DNA of 62,221 nucleotides from Planctomycetota bacterium (GTDB taxonomy: Bacteria; Planctomycetota; Phycisphaerae; Phycisphaerales; SM1A02): positions 1-62,221 of the forward strand of contig RFON01000014.1 of the NCBI GenBank assembly GCA_009926625.1. Direction: 5' to 3'. Of this stretch, positions 24,610 to 32,915 are shown piece after piece. Under the pieces are notes generated by a model, which saw only the letters and a list, made by a program, of their open reading frames with translations, did no database searches and was not told where the DNA came from. The position numbers were made by a program, and so were the translations under genes. Each line of letters starts with the position of its first letter. Positions within the stretch are counted from its first letter, which is position 1.

Positions 24610-25341
24610 TCAGCGCCGACGAAGGCGTCGCCCAAACATTCCGGCGACGGTGATCAACGCGATGGCACCTGGCGCGGGAACGGCTTGGAATGCGAAGGTG
24701 CTGGTGAAACTGGCCTCAGACCCAGCGGACATTCGCACGCTCAGCCGAATGGCAAGCGTTGAAGCTGTTGAAGTCGGCACGACAACATTCGAGAAGTTCG
24801 CGTTGCCAAGAGAAATGATCTGGAATGGCTGTGCAAAGACGAGCGTGTTGTTGAACTCGTTGCGCGCGGTGGCGCCATCAACAAGTGCGGACCAAAGGGG
24901 TCCGCTGCTCGTCAGGCTGCCAAGTCCGAAGGAAGTGTTCAGGAATTGCCCGCCGACAGAACCGCTGACCACAAGGGGCCCTGCAGCAACGCCGGTCATT
25001 CCGATCGTGATCGTGTAGTCCTGCGCCGCGGCACTTTCGTTGCGGATCACGACATTGCCGCTCGTGAATCCAGTGCTGGTGAGTGAATTCCAGCCTTGGG
25101 TGTTGTTGGTCCAACTGACTGATGCGCCGCCAAAGGTCCAGCCACCCGTTGCCGCCCAAGTGGTTGCAGAGACGGGGGCAACGGTGTTCGTCGGGGTCGT
25201 GCTTCCAGCCGTTGAAACGACCGCAACGGAAAAGCCGCCAGGAGCAAATGCTCCGAAAGCGGGACCCGACACAAAGAGACCGACCAGCAGAGCCACGCTG
25301 GTTGACCGGACTTGCGAGTGATGAAATGGATTGAGAGTCAC
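24610..25341 (-). CDS. Secreted protein with PEP-CTERM-like sorting tail (copy 1)
   Basis: A 243-residue protein: signal peptide (STSVALLVGLFVSGPAFG), a Ser/Thr/Gly/Asn-rich beta domain, and a C-terminal sorting tail of VPAPGA, a short hydrophobic helix and GRRLRRR. This is the planctomycete form of PEP-CTERM, processed by an exosortase. A GTG start at 25341 is inferred because AGGAAAAGG stands just before it, as in copy 2, while the residues upstream are not signal-like. It follows copy 2 by 37 bases, and the two share the domain pattern (QDYTITIGMTGVAAGPLVVS versus RDYVLDFVLPVSPALTASLL). They are tandem paralogues, probably surface or matrix proteins. Confidence 0.72.
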   Translation of the reverse strand: MTLNPFHHSQVRSTSVALLVGLFVSGPAFGAFAPGGFSVAVVSTAGSTTPTNTVAPVSATTWAATGGWTFGGASVSWTNNTQGWNSLTSTGFTSGNVVIRNESAAAQDYTITIGMTGVAAGPLVVSGSVGGQFLNTSFGLGSLTSSGPLWSALVDGATARNEFNNTLVFAQPFQIISLGNANFSNVVVPTSTASTLAIRLSVRMSAGSEASFTSTFAFQAVPAPGAIALITVAGMFGRRLRRR

Positions 25342-25378
25342 CCTTTTCCTGTTCCTTCCAATCTGCGAATCCCGAGCT

Positions 25379-26137
25379 TTACGATCGCCGCGCAAATCTA
25401 TCGGCGTAATCGGTCACTCGGGTATCCCTTTTCCGTGATCCCACTCCCAGCAAACAGCCCACAACAAGAACTGAAGGCGCCGGGATTGGGTTTGCTACAA
25501 AGACGCTTGAAAACGATGCGGAATCGCCCGCGCTCAGCGAGAACGCAAAGCGAATGCCGATCGAGGAGTTGATCGAAGGACCCGACACGGGAACTGGGAA
25601 GCCGAACGATCCACCAGAGAAGGATGTCGTCCCGTTCACCGAGGTCACCTGCTGCAAAGCGTTTGCCATGAGCCCTTGGACAATTGAGTCATCCGCGAGC
25701 GCGGAGTAAACAAATCCCCCACTGATCGAAGTGAGCAGTGCAGAACCCGATCCGTCGGAGTCGGTTAGTGTCCCTGAAACTTGGCCCGAAAGGAGGCTCG
25801 CAGTGAGAGCGGGGCTGACGGGTAAGACAAAGTCGAGGACGTAATCACGGGTTGTGGTTGTCTCATTCGTCACGGTGAATGTCCCGGTGACGAATGGATC
25901 CGGGTCAACCAGGTAGATCCACGAGAGCGCCGTACCGCTATTCCCATGGTAACTGCCCTGAAAGAGCCACTCGGTTGGCGCGGTTTGGACCACCGTTCCG
26001 AAGTCGGCAACATTCCCTCCACCCGCGACGCCGTCCGCTGCGAGCGAGAACGAGAACGGCGGCGCTGAGACCGCGCCGAGAGACACAGAGGCGGTGAACA
26101 ACGCAACGCCAATTGAGCAGCACCATGCTGAACGCAT
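25379..26137 (-). CDS. Secreted protein with PEP-CTERM-like sorting tail (copy 2)
   Basis: A 252-residue paralogue of the protein at 24610-25341, with a signal peptide (CCSIGVALFTASVSLGA), a beta-rich Ser/Gly/Asp domain and a tail of IPAPS, a hydrophobic stretch with an embedded Cys, then SRKRD and about 15 extra residues. The extra residues after the basic cluster and the P-A-P-S motif make this a variant of the usual tail. AGGAAAAGGG lies 5 bases before the ATG at 26137. It is the first gene of a two-gene unit; a 135-base gap separates it from the dus gene. Confidence 0.7.
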   Translation of the reverse strand: MRSAWCCSIGVALFTASVSLGAVSAPPFSFSLAADGVAGGGNVADFGTVVQTAPTEWLFQGSYHGNSGTALSWIYLVDPDPFVTGTFTVTNETTTTRDYVLDFVLPVSPALTASLLSGQVSGTLTDSDGSGSALLTSISGGFVYSALADDSIVQGLMANALQQVTSVNGTTSFSGGSFGFPVPVSGPSINSSIGIRFAFSLSAGDSASFSSVFVANPIPAPSVLVVGCLLGVGSRKRDTRVTDYADRFARRS

Positions 26138-26272
26138 ACCCTTTTCCTCTCTGAAAGCGCTTGTGAAGCGCCTGAAAACGATCGCTAGCGACGGTACAAC
26201 CATCACCAACCGCTTTATAGATAGCCCCAACCGAGGCAAAAGCAACTGCCGACTGCCAAATCTACGCACATT

Positions 26273-27349
26273 TCACAATCGATCCCCTGGCTTTGAGAGC
26301 GAAGTTTGCAGGGGATAACTTGCGTCAACTAGCGTTTTCGCCGAGCTTTGAAGCTGCTCGAACGCCGACAGCGCGTCCCTCATTACACGGATTGAAGGGG
26401 CTGTTCTGAACGACTCCCGCAGCGGCTTGGCGTTTGGAATGGTCTTGCCGTACCAGCCCATGCGGAGCTTCATCATGTGAATTGCTTGCCGTTCCGAGTA
26501 GTGATGCGACTCCAAGAGCGCTAGGTGGCGTCGGATCATCGCAAGTTTATCGGACGTTGATGGTTCGCGCAGGAGACTCGGGTCGGGCACCGACATCTTC
26601 AGGAGGTCGAAGGCGAGGCGGAAGATCCACGGCGTCCGAAGTGCTCCGCGCCCGATCATCACTCCCTGGCAACCAGTCTCACGAAGTATGGAGATCACAT
26701 GCATGGGTTCGGTGACATCTCCATTGCCGATGACCGGGATGCTGCGCACCGCGCTGACCACTTCGCCGATCCTCGCCCAATCGGCTTTGCCAGAAAAGAA
26801 CTGAACTGTCCATCTGCCGTGGACGGTGACCGCCTGAATGCCGACCGATTCGAGATCGCGCGCGAGCCGTGGTGCGACGAAATGCTCGGGGTCCCAGCCG
26901 AGCCGCATCTTTGCAGTCACAGGAACGCGCCCGCCCGTGTGGCGCTCCACTGCCTTCACGATGCGTTCGGCGAGCATCGTGGTCGCGCTGCAGTCGCGCA
27001 GCAGCAGCGAGCCTCCGTGCTTCTTCGCGACCTTGTCGACTGGGCAACCCATGTTGATGTCGATCAGGCGCGCCCCGTGGTCGACCGCCCAACATGCAGC
27101 CTCGGGAAGCGGATCATCGCCGTTGCCGTAAAGCTGCATCCCGCACGGCTCGTCTGCCGGCGATGTCGCAGCCAGTTCGATGGTCTTTGCGGACCCATTC
27201 AGGATTGCTCGTGAATTCAGCAGGTCGGTGCTTGCGAGCCCAACGCCGCCCTGCTCTCGGCAGAGCACTCGAAACGGAAGATCGCAGTGACCTGCAATCG
27301 GCGCGAGCAGCAGCGGCGTCTTCAGCGTGAGCGGACCGATGCGGAGCAT
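26273..27349 (-). CDS. tRNA-dihydrouridine synthase
   Basis: A 358-residue FMN enzyme that reduces uridines in the tRNA D-loop. It has the Dus barrel start PLLLAPIAGHCDLPFRVLCR, the active-site block DINMGCPVDKV with the catalytic Cys, TAKMRLGW, VTVHGRWTVQFFSGKADW, IPVIGNGDV and VMIGRGAL. The His after the 'VTVHGR' strand and the G-R-G phosphate loop are intact. The protein fits the DusB/DusC group; which tRNA position it modifies is not readable. It diverges from the lipoprotein gene at 27377, with only 27 bases between start codons. Confidence 0.9.
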   Translation of the reverse strand: MLRIGPLTLKTPLLLAPIAGHCDLPFRVLCREQGGVGLASTDLLNSRAILNGSAKTIELAATSPADEPCGMQLYGNGDDPLPEAACWAVDHGARLIDINMGCPVDKVAKKHGGSLLLRDCSATTMLAERIVKAVERHTGGRVPVTAKMRLGWDPEHFVAPRLARDLESVGIQAVTVHGRWTVQFFSGKADWARIGEVVSAVRSIPVIGNGDVTEPMHVISILRETGCQGVMIGRGALRTPWIFRLAFDLLKMSVPDPSLLREPSTSDKLAMIRRHLALLESHHYSERQAIHMMKLRMGWYGKTIPNAKPLRESFRTAPSIRVMRDALSAFEQLQSSAKTLVDASYPLQTSLSKPGDRL

Positions 27350-27364
27350 CGCATCATTGTCCTC

Positions 27365-27370
27365 TACGAT
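27365..27370 (+). promoter_or_regulatory. -10-like TACGAT, 6 bases before the ATG at 27377
   Basis: TACGAT is followed by exactly 6 bases and the ATG. There is room for no Shine-Dalgarno, because the divergent dus start codon lies at 27349. This is among the clearest leaderless-type starts here. Confidence 0.5.
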
Positions 27371-27376
27371 GCGGTC

Positions 27377-27886
27377 ATGCCAAGCCTTTCTCGGTTGGGA
27401 ATCTTGCCCTGCATCGCAGTCGCAGCGCTTCTCGGTGGTTGCTCAAACGCATTCCTCTCGAGTTATCAGGGCGATCGCTTTCCGGCGACCGAGAGCGTGA
27501 AGGTCGTCGCTGCGCAGCCGCAGGGCAGCGGACTCATCGGAACTTCATCATTTTCCGCTGGAACAGGCTTTGGTGAACCCGAGGCGATCGCCGCCGCCTG
27601 TGCAGTCGGCGCCAACAGCGTTCAGTGGGGAAGGGGACTTGATGACGGCAACAGGCCCGCTGGCGAGGGAACGGTGTCATCGACGCTGACGCCGATGCCG
27701 CCAACATCTTCCTGGTCTCCCGCTCAGCCAGGTGGACAGGTCTACCGCTATGTCGCTCGCTATTTCCGCGAGGGCGTTCCCAACTCGCCCAATGCGGCGC
27801 GAGTCGCGGATGTGCCGAATGGGGGCAACACCAATCAAGTCATTGAGGACTCGACGGCTGCGACCAAGGAAGCATCGGGTCGCTGA
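27377..27886 (+). CDS. Hypothetical lipoprotein
   Basis: A 169-residue lipoprotein (signal with lipobox AALLGGC, Cys about 22). The mature part keeps FLSSYQGDRFP, a strand (SVKVVAAQP), and a segment with the hydrophobic pattern of a small alpha-beta fold (LIGTSSFSAG, EAIAAACAVGANSVQW). A Pro/Ser/Gly-rich half follows, with QVYRYVARYFRE. No family was recognised. Its last 47 bases overlap the 3' end of the convergent Fic-like gene. Confidence 0.6.
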   Translation: MPSLSRLGILPCIAVAALLGGCSNAFLSSYQGDRFPATESVKVVAAQPQGSGLIGTSSFSAGTGFGEPEAIAAACAVGANSVQWGRGLDDGNRPAGEGTVSSTLTPMPPTSSWSPAQPGGQVYRYVARYFREGVPNSPNAARVADVPNGGNTNQVIEDSTAATKEASGR

Positions 27887-28847
27887 GCGCATCGCAGGCA
27901 AACACGCGGTCACGCTTGCGTCCCGTGACCTCACGCAGCAGTCCGTGTGACGCGAACTTCTCGATGATCGCTTGAGCCGCTCGAAAGGTGATGTCGAGTG
28001 TCCGCGATGCATCACTGACCGTGGTCTGCGGGCGCTCCACGAGCGTGTGCGCAAGCAGCAGGCAGTGTCGCGGCGCGCGCATCGCTTCGGCAGCGCGAAG
28101 CAGTTGCGCACGAGCAGCGTCGAGCCGCAGGAGCAGCGCGAGAACCTGCTGAGCTTCGTCGGCAACGAGGCGAAGCCAGAAACGATGCCATGCGGTGAAG
28201 CGCTCGCGATCAAGCGCGCCGCCGAGAAGTTGTCGATGCTCGGCATGCGACTCCGCGCAGGTCGGGATGCCGGCAACCATCGGGACGGCAGTCGCCGCGG
28301 CGCTGCTTACCATCCGAGCGGCGTGGGAGTGGGCAACGGCAAGTGACGAATCGCCGTACGGCTGCAGGAGCGCAAAGAGCCAAATCGTCCAGGATGCGCC
28401 GCAGAGTTGGCGGTGCAGCGTGGTGCAATCCTCGACAGTGCCGTGCGCGCACTCGCGCACCGTGCGTTCCCACTGCGGCATGATGGTGGCAAGCCATGCG
28501 GGCGGCGCAGGAACATGCGCGACGCCCGACTCGCCACTCGTCGCAGCTCCGAGCCAAGCTTGCGTCGTCCTGATCGGCGGCGCATGGTCGCCAAGCGAAT
28601 GCCGAAGCAGCAGACGAGCCTTCGCCGCGGCGCGCCAGTCCGCTGCGTCGACCCATCCCGCGAGCCTTCCGACTGCAAGGATGGCGTGTGCTGTTTCATG
28701 GCACGGATCGATGTGTGGAAGGTGCGCGTGTGGTCGCAGCGCCCATGTCGTGACGGGCAGTCGCCGCACGATCTCGAACGAACCAAGGTCACTCGAGGGC
28801 AAGCGATCCGTGCTGCGCGGTGCAATGGAATGGGGTGTGACTGTCAT
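27840..28847 (-). CDS. Fic-family-like protein without the catalytic motif, with C-terminal winged helix
   Basis: A 335-residue protein that follows the layout of Fic/DUF4172-type proteins: an N-terminal segment, a helical core, then a winged-helix end (VSDASRTLDITFRAAQAIIE, HGLLREVTGRKR). The core aligns by eye with Fic helices, but where HPFxDGNGRxxR should stand it reads LQPYGDSSLAVAHSHAAR, so the catalytic His, Gly and Arg are gone. The later stretch EHRQLLGGALDRERFTAWHR matches the conserved 'YR..L...R..G.W..W' helix. It could be a DNA-binding regulator grown from a Fic enzyme. It is the last gene of a likely cysC-DUF3299-fic unit. It overlaps the convergent lipoprotein by 47 bases. Confidence 0.6.
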   Translation of the reverse strand: MTVTPHSIAPRSTDRLPSSDLGSFEIVRRLPVTTWALRPHAHLPHIDPCHETAHAILAVGRLAGWVDAADWRAAAKARLLLRHSLGDHAPPIRTTQAWLGAATSGESGVAHVPAPPAWLATIMPQWERTVRECAHGTVEDCTTLHRQLCGASWTIWLFALLQPYGDSSLAVAHSHAARMVSSAAATAVPMVAGIPTCAESHAEHRQLLGGALDRERFTAWHRFWLRLVADEAQQVLALLLRLDAARAQLLRAAEAMRAPRHCLLLAHTLVERPQTTVSDASRTLDITFRAAQAIIEKFASHGLLREVTGRKRDRVFACDALSDPMLPWSQPSSPQ

Positions 28848-28871
28848 TGCACTGGTGGGCGGGAAAGTACA

Positions 28872-29477
28872 TCAGCGGTCAAGCCCGTCCACAGTGCCTT
28901 CCTCGATTCGGTACAGCCCAAGGAGATAGCGCCCGACGCGGAAGGGTTCGATGCGCAATCGGCCTCGGATGGTGCCGTAGGCAATGAGGTGCCGCCCCCG
29001 CACGGGCACCGACTGTGCGAGCGTTGCCTCGACGCAATCGAACGCCGTGGGCGGAGTCCCGATGCAGCACCCGTCCCACCTGTTGCGCATCACGAGCAGT
29101 TCGGATGTTCGATCGACTGCCACGGGCGGCGCGAGAAAGCCGCTGATCTCGACATGCGTGCCGTCGTACTTGGCGATCTCCTTTGGAACGGTGATCGATC
29201 CGTCGGCGGAAACTGCATGCTCCGCGGCAATCAGCAGCGGCCAGTTGAGTCGGTACGGATCACGCTCGGATCCCGTTCCGTTCGGTTCGGTCGCGCTGAT
29301 CTCCGCCGCCTCGACAGGGGGAGTCGGAGGTGTCGTAGCGGGTGGCGACGACTCTGCAGCGTCTGCGCGTGTGACGACGACTTCGCTTGTGAGCGCACCT
29401 TCATCGCGCGTTCGATGGAGCAGCACTGCCACCGCAGCAATGATGAGCAGGAAAACGGGAACCCAGAGTCGTCGCAC
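28872..29477 (-). CDS. DUF3299 membrane-anchored protein
   Basis: A 201-residue protein with an N-terminal membrane anchor (VPVFLLIIAAVAVLL), a Thr/Pro/Glu linker, and a folded domain with the DUF3299 pattern: THVEISGFLAPP, LLVMRNRWDGCCIGTPPT, FDCVEATL. The paired Cys (DGCCIG) is typical of the family and may bind metal. These proteins are exported and of unknown role, often near metal or lipoprotein transport genes. The start is a GTG 9 bases after the stop of cysC, so the two are co-transcribed. Confidence 0.72.
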   Translation of the reverse strand: MRRLWVPVFLLIIAAVAVLLHRTRDEGALTSEVVVTRADAAESSPPATTPPTPPVEAAEISATEPNGTGSERDPYRLNWPLLIAAEHAVSADGSITVPKEIAKYDGTHVEISGFLAPPVAVDRTSELLVMRNRWDGCCIGTPPTAFDCVEATLAQSVPVRGRHLIAYGTIRGRLRIEPFRVGRYLLGLYRIEEGTVDGLDR

Positions 29478-29486
29478 GCAGCGTTC

Positions 29487-30086
29487 CTAGGGCTTCAGGA
29501 TCGCGCGAATTGCATTGACGCACTCGTGAACGCCAGCCTGATCGGTGCGCAGGTGAAGCGAAGGTGTCGGCGGCGGCTCATAGGGTGCGCTTACGCCCGT
29601 GAACGATGGAAGTTCGCCGCTGCGAGCGCGCGCGTAATGCCCCTTGGGATCGCGCGACTCGGCGACCTGCACGGGCGCATCGATGAAGACCTCGTGGAAC
29701 GCCAGCGATGTGCTCTCGTGGCGGCGACGGACCATCGCGCGGTCCGAGGCAACCGGGCTCACCATGCTGACGATCGCGGTGGAACCGCTCTCGGCGATCA
29801 GCAGCGCCGCTTCGCCGGCACGACGGACCGCTTCGGCGCGACCACTCAAGGAAAAATCCAAGCCCGCGTTCAACCCATGTCGCAACGTGTCGCCATCCAA
29901 GACGATGCACGGTGTGCCGGCCTTCAGCAGCGCGTCCTCGAGCGCAAGCGCAATCGTGGTCTTTCCCGATGCGGGAATGCCCGTGAGCCACACGGTGCAG
30001 CCACGCCTCCCGAGTCGGGCGAATCGTTCTGCCGCACTCGGTTTCGCATGCGGAACCGCTTCAGGAGTTGGTTGGGGCGCAGTCAT
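29487..30086 (-). CDS. cysC: Adenylylsulfate (APS) kinase
   Basis: A 199-residue P-loop kinase that would phosphorylate APS to PAPS. Walker A is GIPASGKTT, followed by VLDGDTLRHGLNAGLDFS, the APS-binding block, and IVSMVSPVASDRAMVR. The block ESRDPKGHYARARSGELPSF ('D-P-K-G-x-Y') is that of true APS kinases. The first 20 codons of the open frame (to 30146) are not family-like, so the ATG at 30086 is used. It is divergent from cysD and is a second APS kinase in addition to the domain fused to CysN. Confidence 0.9.
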   Translation of the reverse strand: MTAPQPTPEAVPHAKPSAAERFARLGRRGCTVWLTGIPASGKTTIALALEDALLKAGTPCIVLDGDTLRHGLNAGLDFSLSGRAEAVRRAGEAALLIAESGSTAIVSMVSPVASDRAMVRRRHESTSLAFHEVFIDAPVQVAESRDPKGHYARARSGELPSFTGVSAPYEPPPTPSLHLRTDQAGVHECVNAIRAILKP

Positions 30087-30151
30087 GCCGTGGTCATGCC
30101 GTGATGCCGTGGATCCTCTCGGCGTCGATCCGTGAAGCGTAGTCAAATCGC

Positions 30152-30157
30152 TACGAT
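30152..30157 (+). promoter_or_regulatory. -10-like TACGAT, 8 bases before the cysD ATG
   Basis: TACGAT and then 8 bases (TCCTGCCG) lead to the ATG at 30166. There is no Shine-Dalgarno. It would be the promoter of the cysD-cysNC operon. Confidence 0.45.
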
Positions 30158-30165
30158 TCCTGCCG

Positions 30166-31074
30166 ATGCAGGAGCGGCGCTGGACTCACCTTGACGAACT
30201 CGAAGCGGAGGCGCTGCACATCATCCGCGACGCAGCGGCGTGCTTCGAGCGACCAGTCCTCATGTATTCGATCGGCAAGGACTCGACGGTGCTCCTTCAC
30301 CTCGCGCTGAAGGCATTTTGGCCAGCGAAGCCGCCGTTTCCGCTGCTCCACATCGATACCACATGGAAGTTCCGGGAGATGATCTCGTTCCGTGACGAGA
30401 CCGCGCGCAGGCACGGGCTCGATCTTCGAGTGCACACCAATCCAGAGGGGCTGCGGCAAGGCATTTCACCGATCACGCACGGAAGCCGTGTGCACACGGA
30501 TGTCATGAAGACCCAAGCGCTGCGACAAGCGCTCGAGGCTGGACGGCACGATGCGGCGATCGGCGGTGCGCGGCGTGATGAAGAACGCAGCCGTGCGAAG
30601 GAGCGCATCTTCAGCTTTCGCGACCGCAACCATCGTTGGGATCCGCGGCGGCAGCGCCCTGAACTGTGGAACATCCCCAACACGCGTGTCCATGGCGGGG
30701 AGAGCATGCGCGTCTTCCCACTGTCGAACTGGACCGAGCTCGATGTCTGGCTTTACATCCTGCAGCATCGGCTGCCCGTGGTGCCGCTGTATCTGGCGAA
30801 GGCGAGACCCGTCGTTGAACGCGATGGGCTGTTGATCATGCGCGATGACGATCGGCTGGATCTTCGGGCTGGGGAGCGGGTGCAGGAGCGCCTCGTGCGG
30901 TTTCGCACGCTCGGCTGCTATCCGCTCAGTGGCGCAGTGGAAAGCAGTGCGGACACGCTCGAGAAGGTGGTGGAGGAGATGTTGCGCGCACGCACGAGCG
31001 AACGGCAGGGGCGATTGATCGACCACGATCAGTCGGGCAGCATGGAGGAGAAGAAACGCGAGGGGTACTTCTGA
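30166..31074 (+). CDS. cysD: Sulfate adenylyltransferase, small subunit
   Basis: A 302-residue ATP sulfurylase subunit that makes APS from sulfate and ATP, in complex with CysN. Motifs: the PP-loop [45 protein letters not shown] and [18 protein letters not shown]. The C-terminus [20 protein letters not shown] and KREGYF is the usual CysD ending. Its TGA shares one base with the ATG of cysNC. This is the first step of sulfate activation, and the window has no PAPS reductase. Confidence 0.95.
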   Translation: MQERRWTHLDELEAEALHIIRDAAACFERPVLMYSIGKDSTVLLHLALKAFWPAKPPFPLLHIDTTWKFREMISFRDETARRHGLDLRVHTNPEGLRQGISPITHGSRVHTDVMKTQALRQALEAGRHDAAIGGARRDEERSRAKERIFSFRDRNHRWDPRRQRPELWNIPNTRVHGGESMRVFPLSNWTELDVWLYILQHRLPVVPLYLAKARPVVERDGLLIMRDDDRLDLRAGERVQERLVRFRTLGCYPLSGAVESSADTLEKVVEEMLRARTSERQGRLIDHDQSGSMEEKKREGYF

Positions 31075-32915
31075 TGTCGTCGCTGTTGAACGAGGGGGAG
31101 AGCCTCGGCGCGTTCATCGAGCGCTACCGATCGATGGAACTGCTGCGTTTCCTGACCTGCGGTTCCGTCGATGACGGCAAGAGCACGCTGATTGGTCGCC
31201 TGCTGCATGACACGGACCGCATCTATGACGATCATCGCAAGGCGCTCGAGGAAGACAGCAAGGTCCATGGGACGCAGGGTGGTGCCGTGGATCTTGCACT
31301 GCTTGTGGACGGACTGAAGGCGGAACGCGAACAGGGCATCACGATCGATGTGGCGTGGCGCTACTTCTCGACTGCGCGGCGCAGTTTCATCATTGCGGAT
31401 TGTCCTGGGCATGAGCAGTACACCCGCAACATGGCAACGGGCGCGAGCCACTGCCAACTCGCGATCACGCTCATCGACGCGCGCCACGGCATGACGCGCC
31501 AGACGCGTCGCCATGCGTTCATCGCATCGCTGCTTGGCCTGCCACAGATGGTGGCCGCCGTGAACAAGATGGATCTGGTGGGTTGGGATGAATCGCGCTT
31601 TCGGGAATTGGAGCGGGACTTTCTCGCGTGGTGTGCGCGGCTTGGGACGCCAGAGCCAATGGTCGTTCCGATCAGTGCGCTGCACGGCGACTGCATCGTT
31701 CATCCGAGCACGAATGCGCCGTGGTATCGCGGGCCGACGATCCTCCAGTTGCTCGAGGGAGTGCCGGTGATGACGCCATCCGCCGACGCGCCGTTTCGCC
31801 TGCTTGTCCAGCATGTCATCCGCCCATCGCTGGATTTCCGCGGATTTGCGGGGCGAATCGAGTCGGGAAGCGTCGCCGTCGGCGATCGCGTTCAGGTGCT
31901 GCCGTCTGGTCGACAGACGCGCATCGCGCGCATCGCACGCGACGAGCTGTCCGGCGGTGACCTGCAGTTTGTCGCCGCGCCGAGCAGCGTGCTGGTGACG
32001 CTTGCCGATGAGGTCGATTGCAGCCGCGGTGATGTGATCACATGTGTCGGAGGTGTCGGCGGTTCGCAACAGCCCGCGGTGTGCACTTCCATCGAGGCGG
32101 ATCTGGTGTGGATGGATGAGACGCCGTTGGTCGCGGGCGCGTCATTCCTGATGCGGATTGGAACGCGGACGGTGCCCGCAACGGTGGTGCGAATCCGATA
32201 TGTCGTTGATGTCGACACGCTTGGGCAGCATGTGCGGGATTCCATCGAGTGGAATGAGATTGGACGCGTCGACATCGTGACGCAGCAGCCGATCGTCGTG
32301 GAGCCGTATCGCAACATGCGCGCGCTCGGTGCGCTCATCCTGATTGATCGCGTGACGAACGCCACCGCTGCGGCAGGCATGGTGCGAAGCGGTGATCCGC
32401 ATGAGCCCAGCCCGCGCCGTGCGCACTGGATGACGAGTCCTGCCCCGACACTCGACCCGCCTGCCAGTCGCGGTGCGGGCGAGGCGTTGGAGCGCGCCGC
32501 CCGTTGGCGGCAGCGACCCGCGGCGATACTGCTGTTCGGCGCGCCGAAGTCGGGAAAAACGCGCCGAGCCTTTGCGATCGAGCGTCACCTCTGGCAGCAG
32601 GGACACGCGGCGGTCGTGATCGATGGTCAGGCACTGCGCAGCGGTCTCAGTCGCGATCTCACCTTCAGCGATGAGGACCGAAGCGAAAACCTGCGGCGCG
32701 CGGCGGAAGTTGCGCGACTGCTGCTCGACCAAGGGATGGTCGTCATCTTGAGCATGGTGGCACCGCAACCGTCGGCGCGCGATCTCGCGCGCGATCTCAT
32801 CGGCACTGATCGCTTCCTCGCGATCGACTGTGGCGAGGCGAGCGGGGATGACGCTGCGATGCTCCGCGATGTCGAGGCGTTCATCCGCCCCGACCGAACA
32901 CCTGGCGCAGGATGA
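31074..32915 (+). CDS. cysNC: Sulfate adenylyltransferase large subunit fused to APS kinase
   Basis: A 613-residue fusion. Residues 1-about 435 are the CysN GTPase: G1 GSVDDGKSTLIGRLL, the G2/G3 region with DCPGHEQYTRNM, NKMDLV (G4) and the EF-Tu-like barrels. Residues about 470-613 are APS kinase: Walker A GAPKSGKT, VIDGQALRSGLSRDLTFSDE, ENLRRAAEVARLL, VVILSMVAPQ. The kinase domain ends about 40 residues after SMVAP and lacks the 'D-P-K-G-x-Y' block, so it may be shortened or inactive. Its last 35 bases overlap the 3' end of the convergent eboF. Confidence 0.92.
   Translation: MSSLLNEGESLGAFIERYRSMELLRFLTCGSVDDGKSTLIGRLLHDTDRIYDDHRKALEEDSKVHGTQGGAVDLALLVDGLKAEREQGITIDVAWRYFSTARRSFIIADCPGHEQYTRNMATGASHCQLAITLIDARHGMTRQTRRHAFIASLLGLPQMVAAVNKMDLVGWDESRFRELERDFLAWCARLGTPEPMVVPISALHGDCIVHPSTNAPWYRGPTILQLLEGVPVMTPSADAPFRLLVQHVIRPSLDFRGFAGRIESGSVAVGDRVQVLPSGRQTRIARIARDELSGGDLQFVAAPSSVLVTLADEVDCSRGDVITCVGGVGGSQQPAVCTSIEADLVWMDETPLVAGASFLMRIGTRTVPATVVRIRYVVDVDTLGQHVRDSIEWNEIGRVDIVTQQPIVVEPYRNMRALGALILIDRVTNATAAAGMVRSGDPHEPSPRRAHWMTSPAPTLDPPASRGAGEALERAARWRQRPAAILLFGAPKSGKTRRAFAIERHLWQQGHAAVVIDGQALRSGLSRDLTFSDEDRSENLRRAAEVARLLLDQGMVVILSMVAPQPSARDLARDLIGTDRFLAIDCGEASGDDAAMLRDVEAFIRPDRTPGAG

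Noticed and set aside
24610-26269. Adhesin or autotransporter for the PEP-CTERM pair
   Set aside because: There is no beta-barrel end. The C-termini fit sorting tails instead.
28407-30104. 565-codon plus-strand open frame
   Set aside because: It is antisense to the Fic-like, DUF3299 and cysC genes, and it is rich in Arg/Cys/His without a fold pattern.
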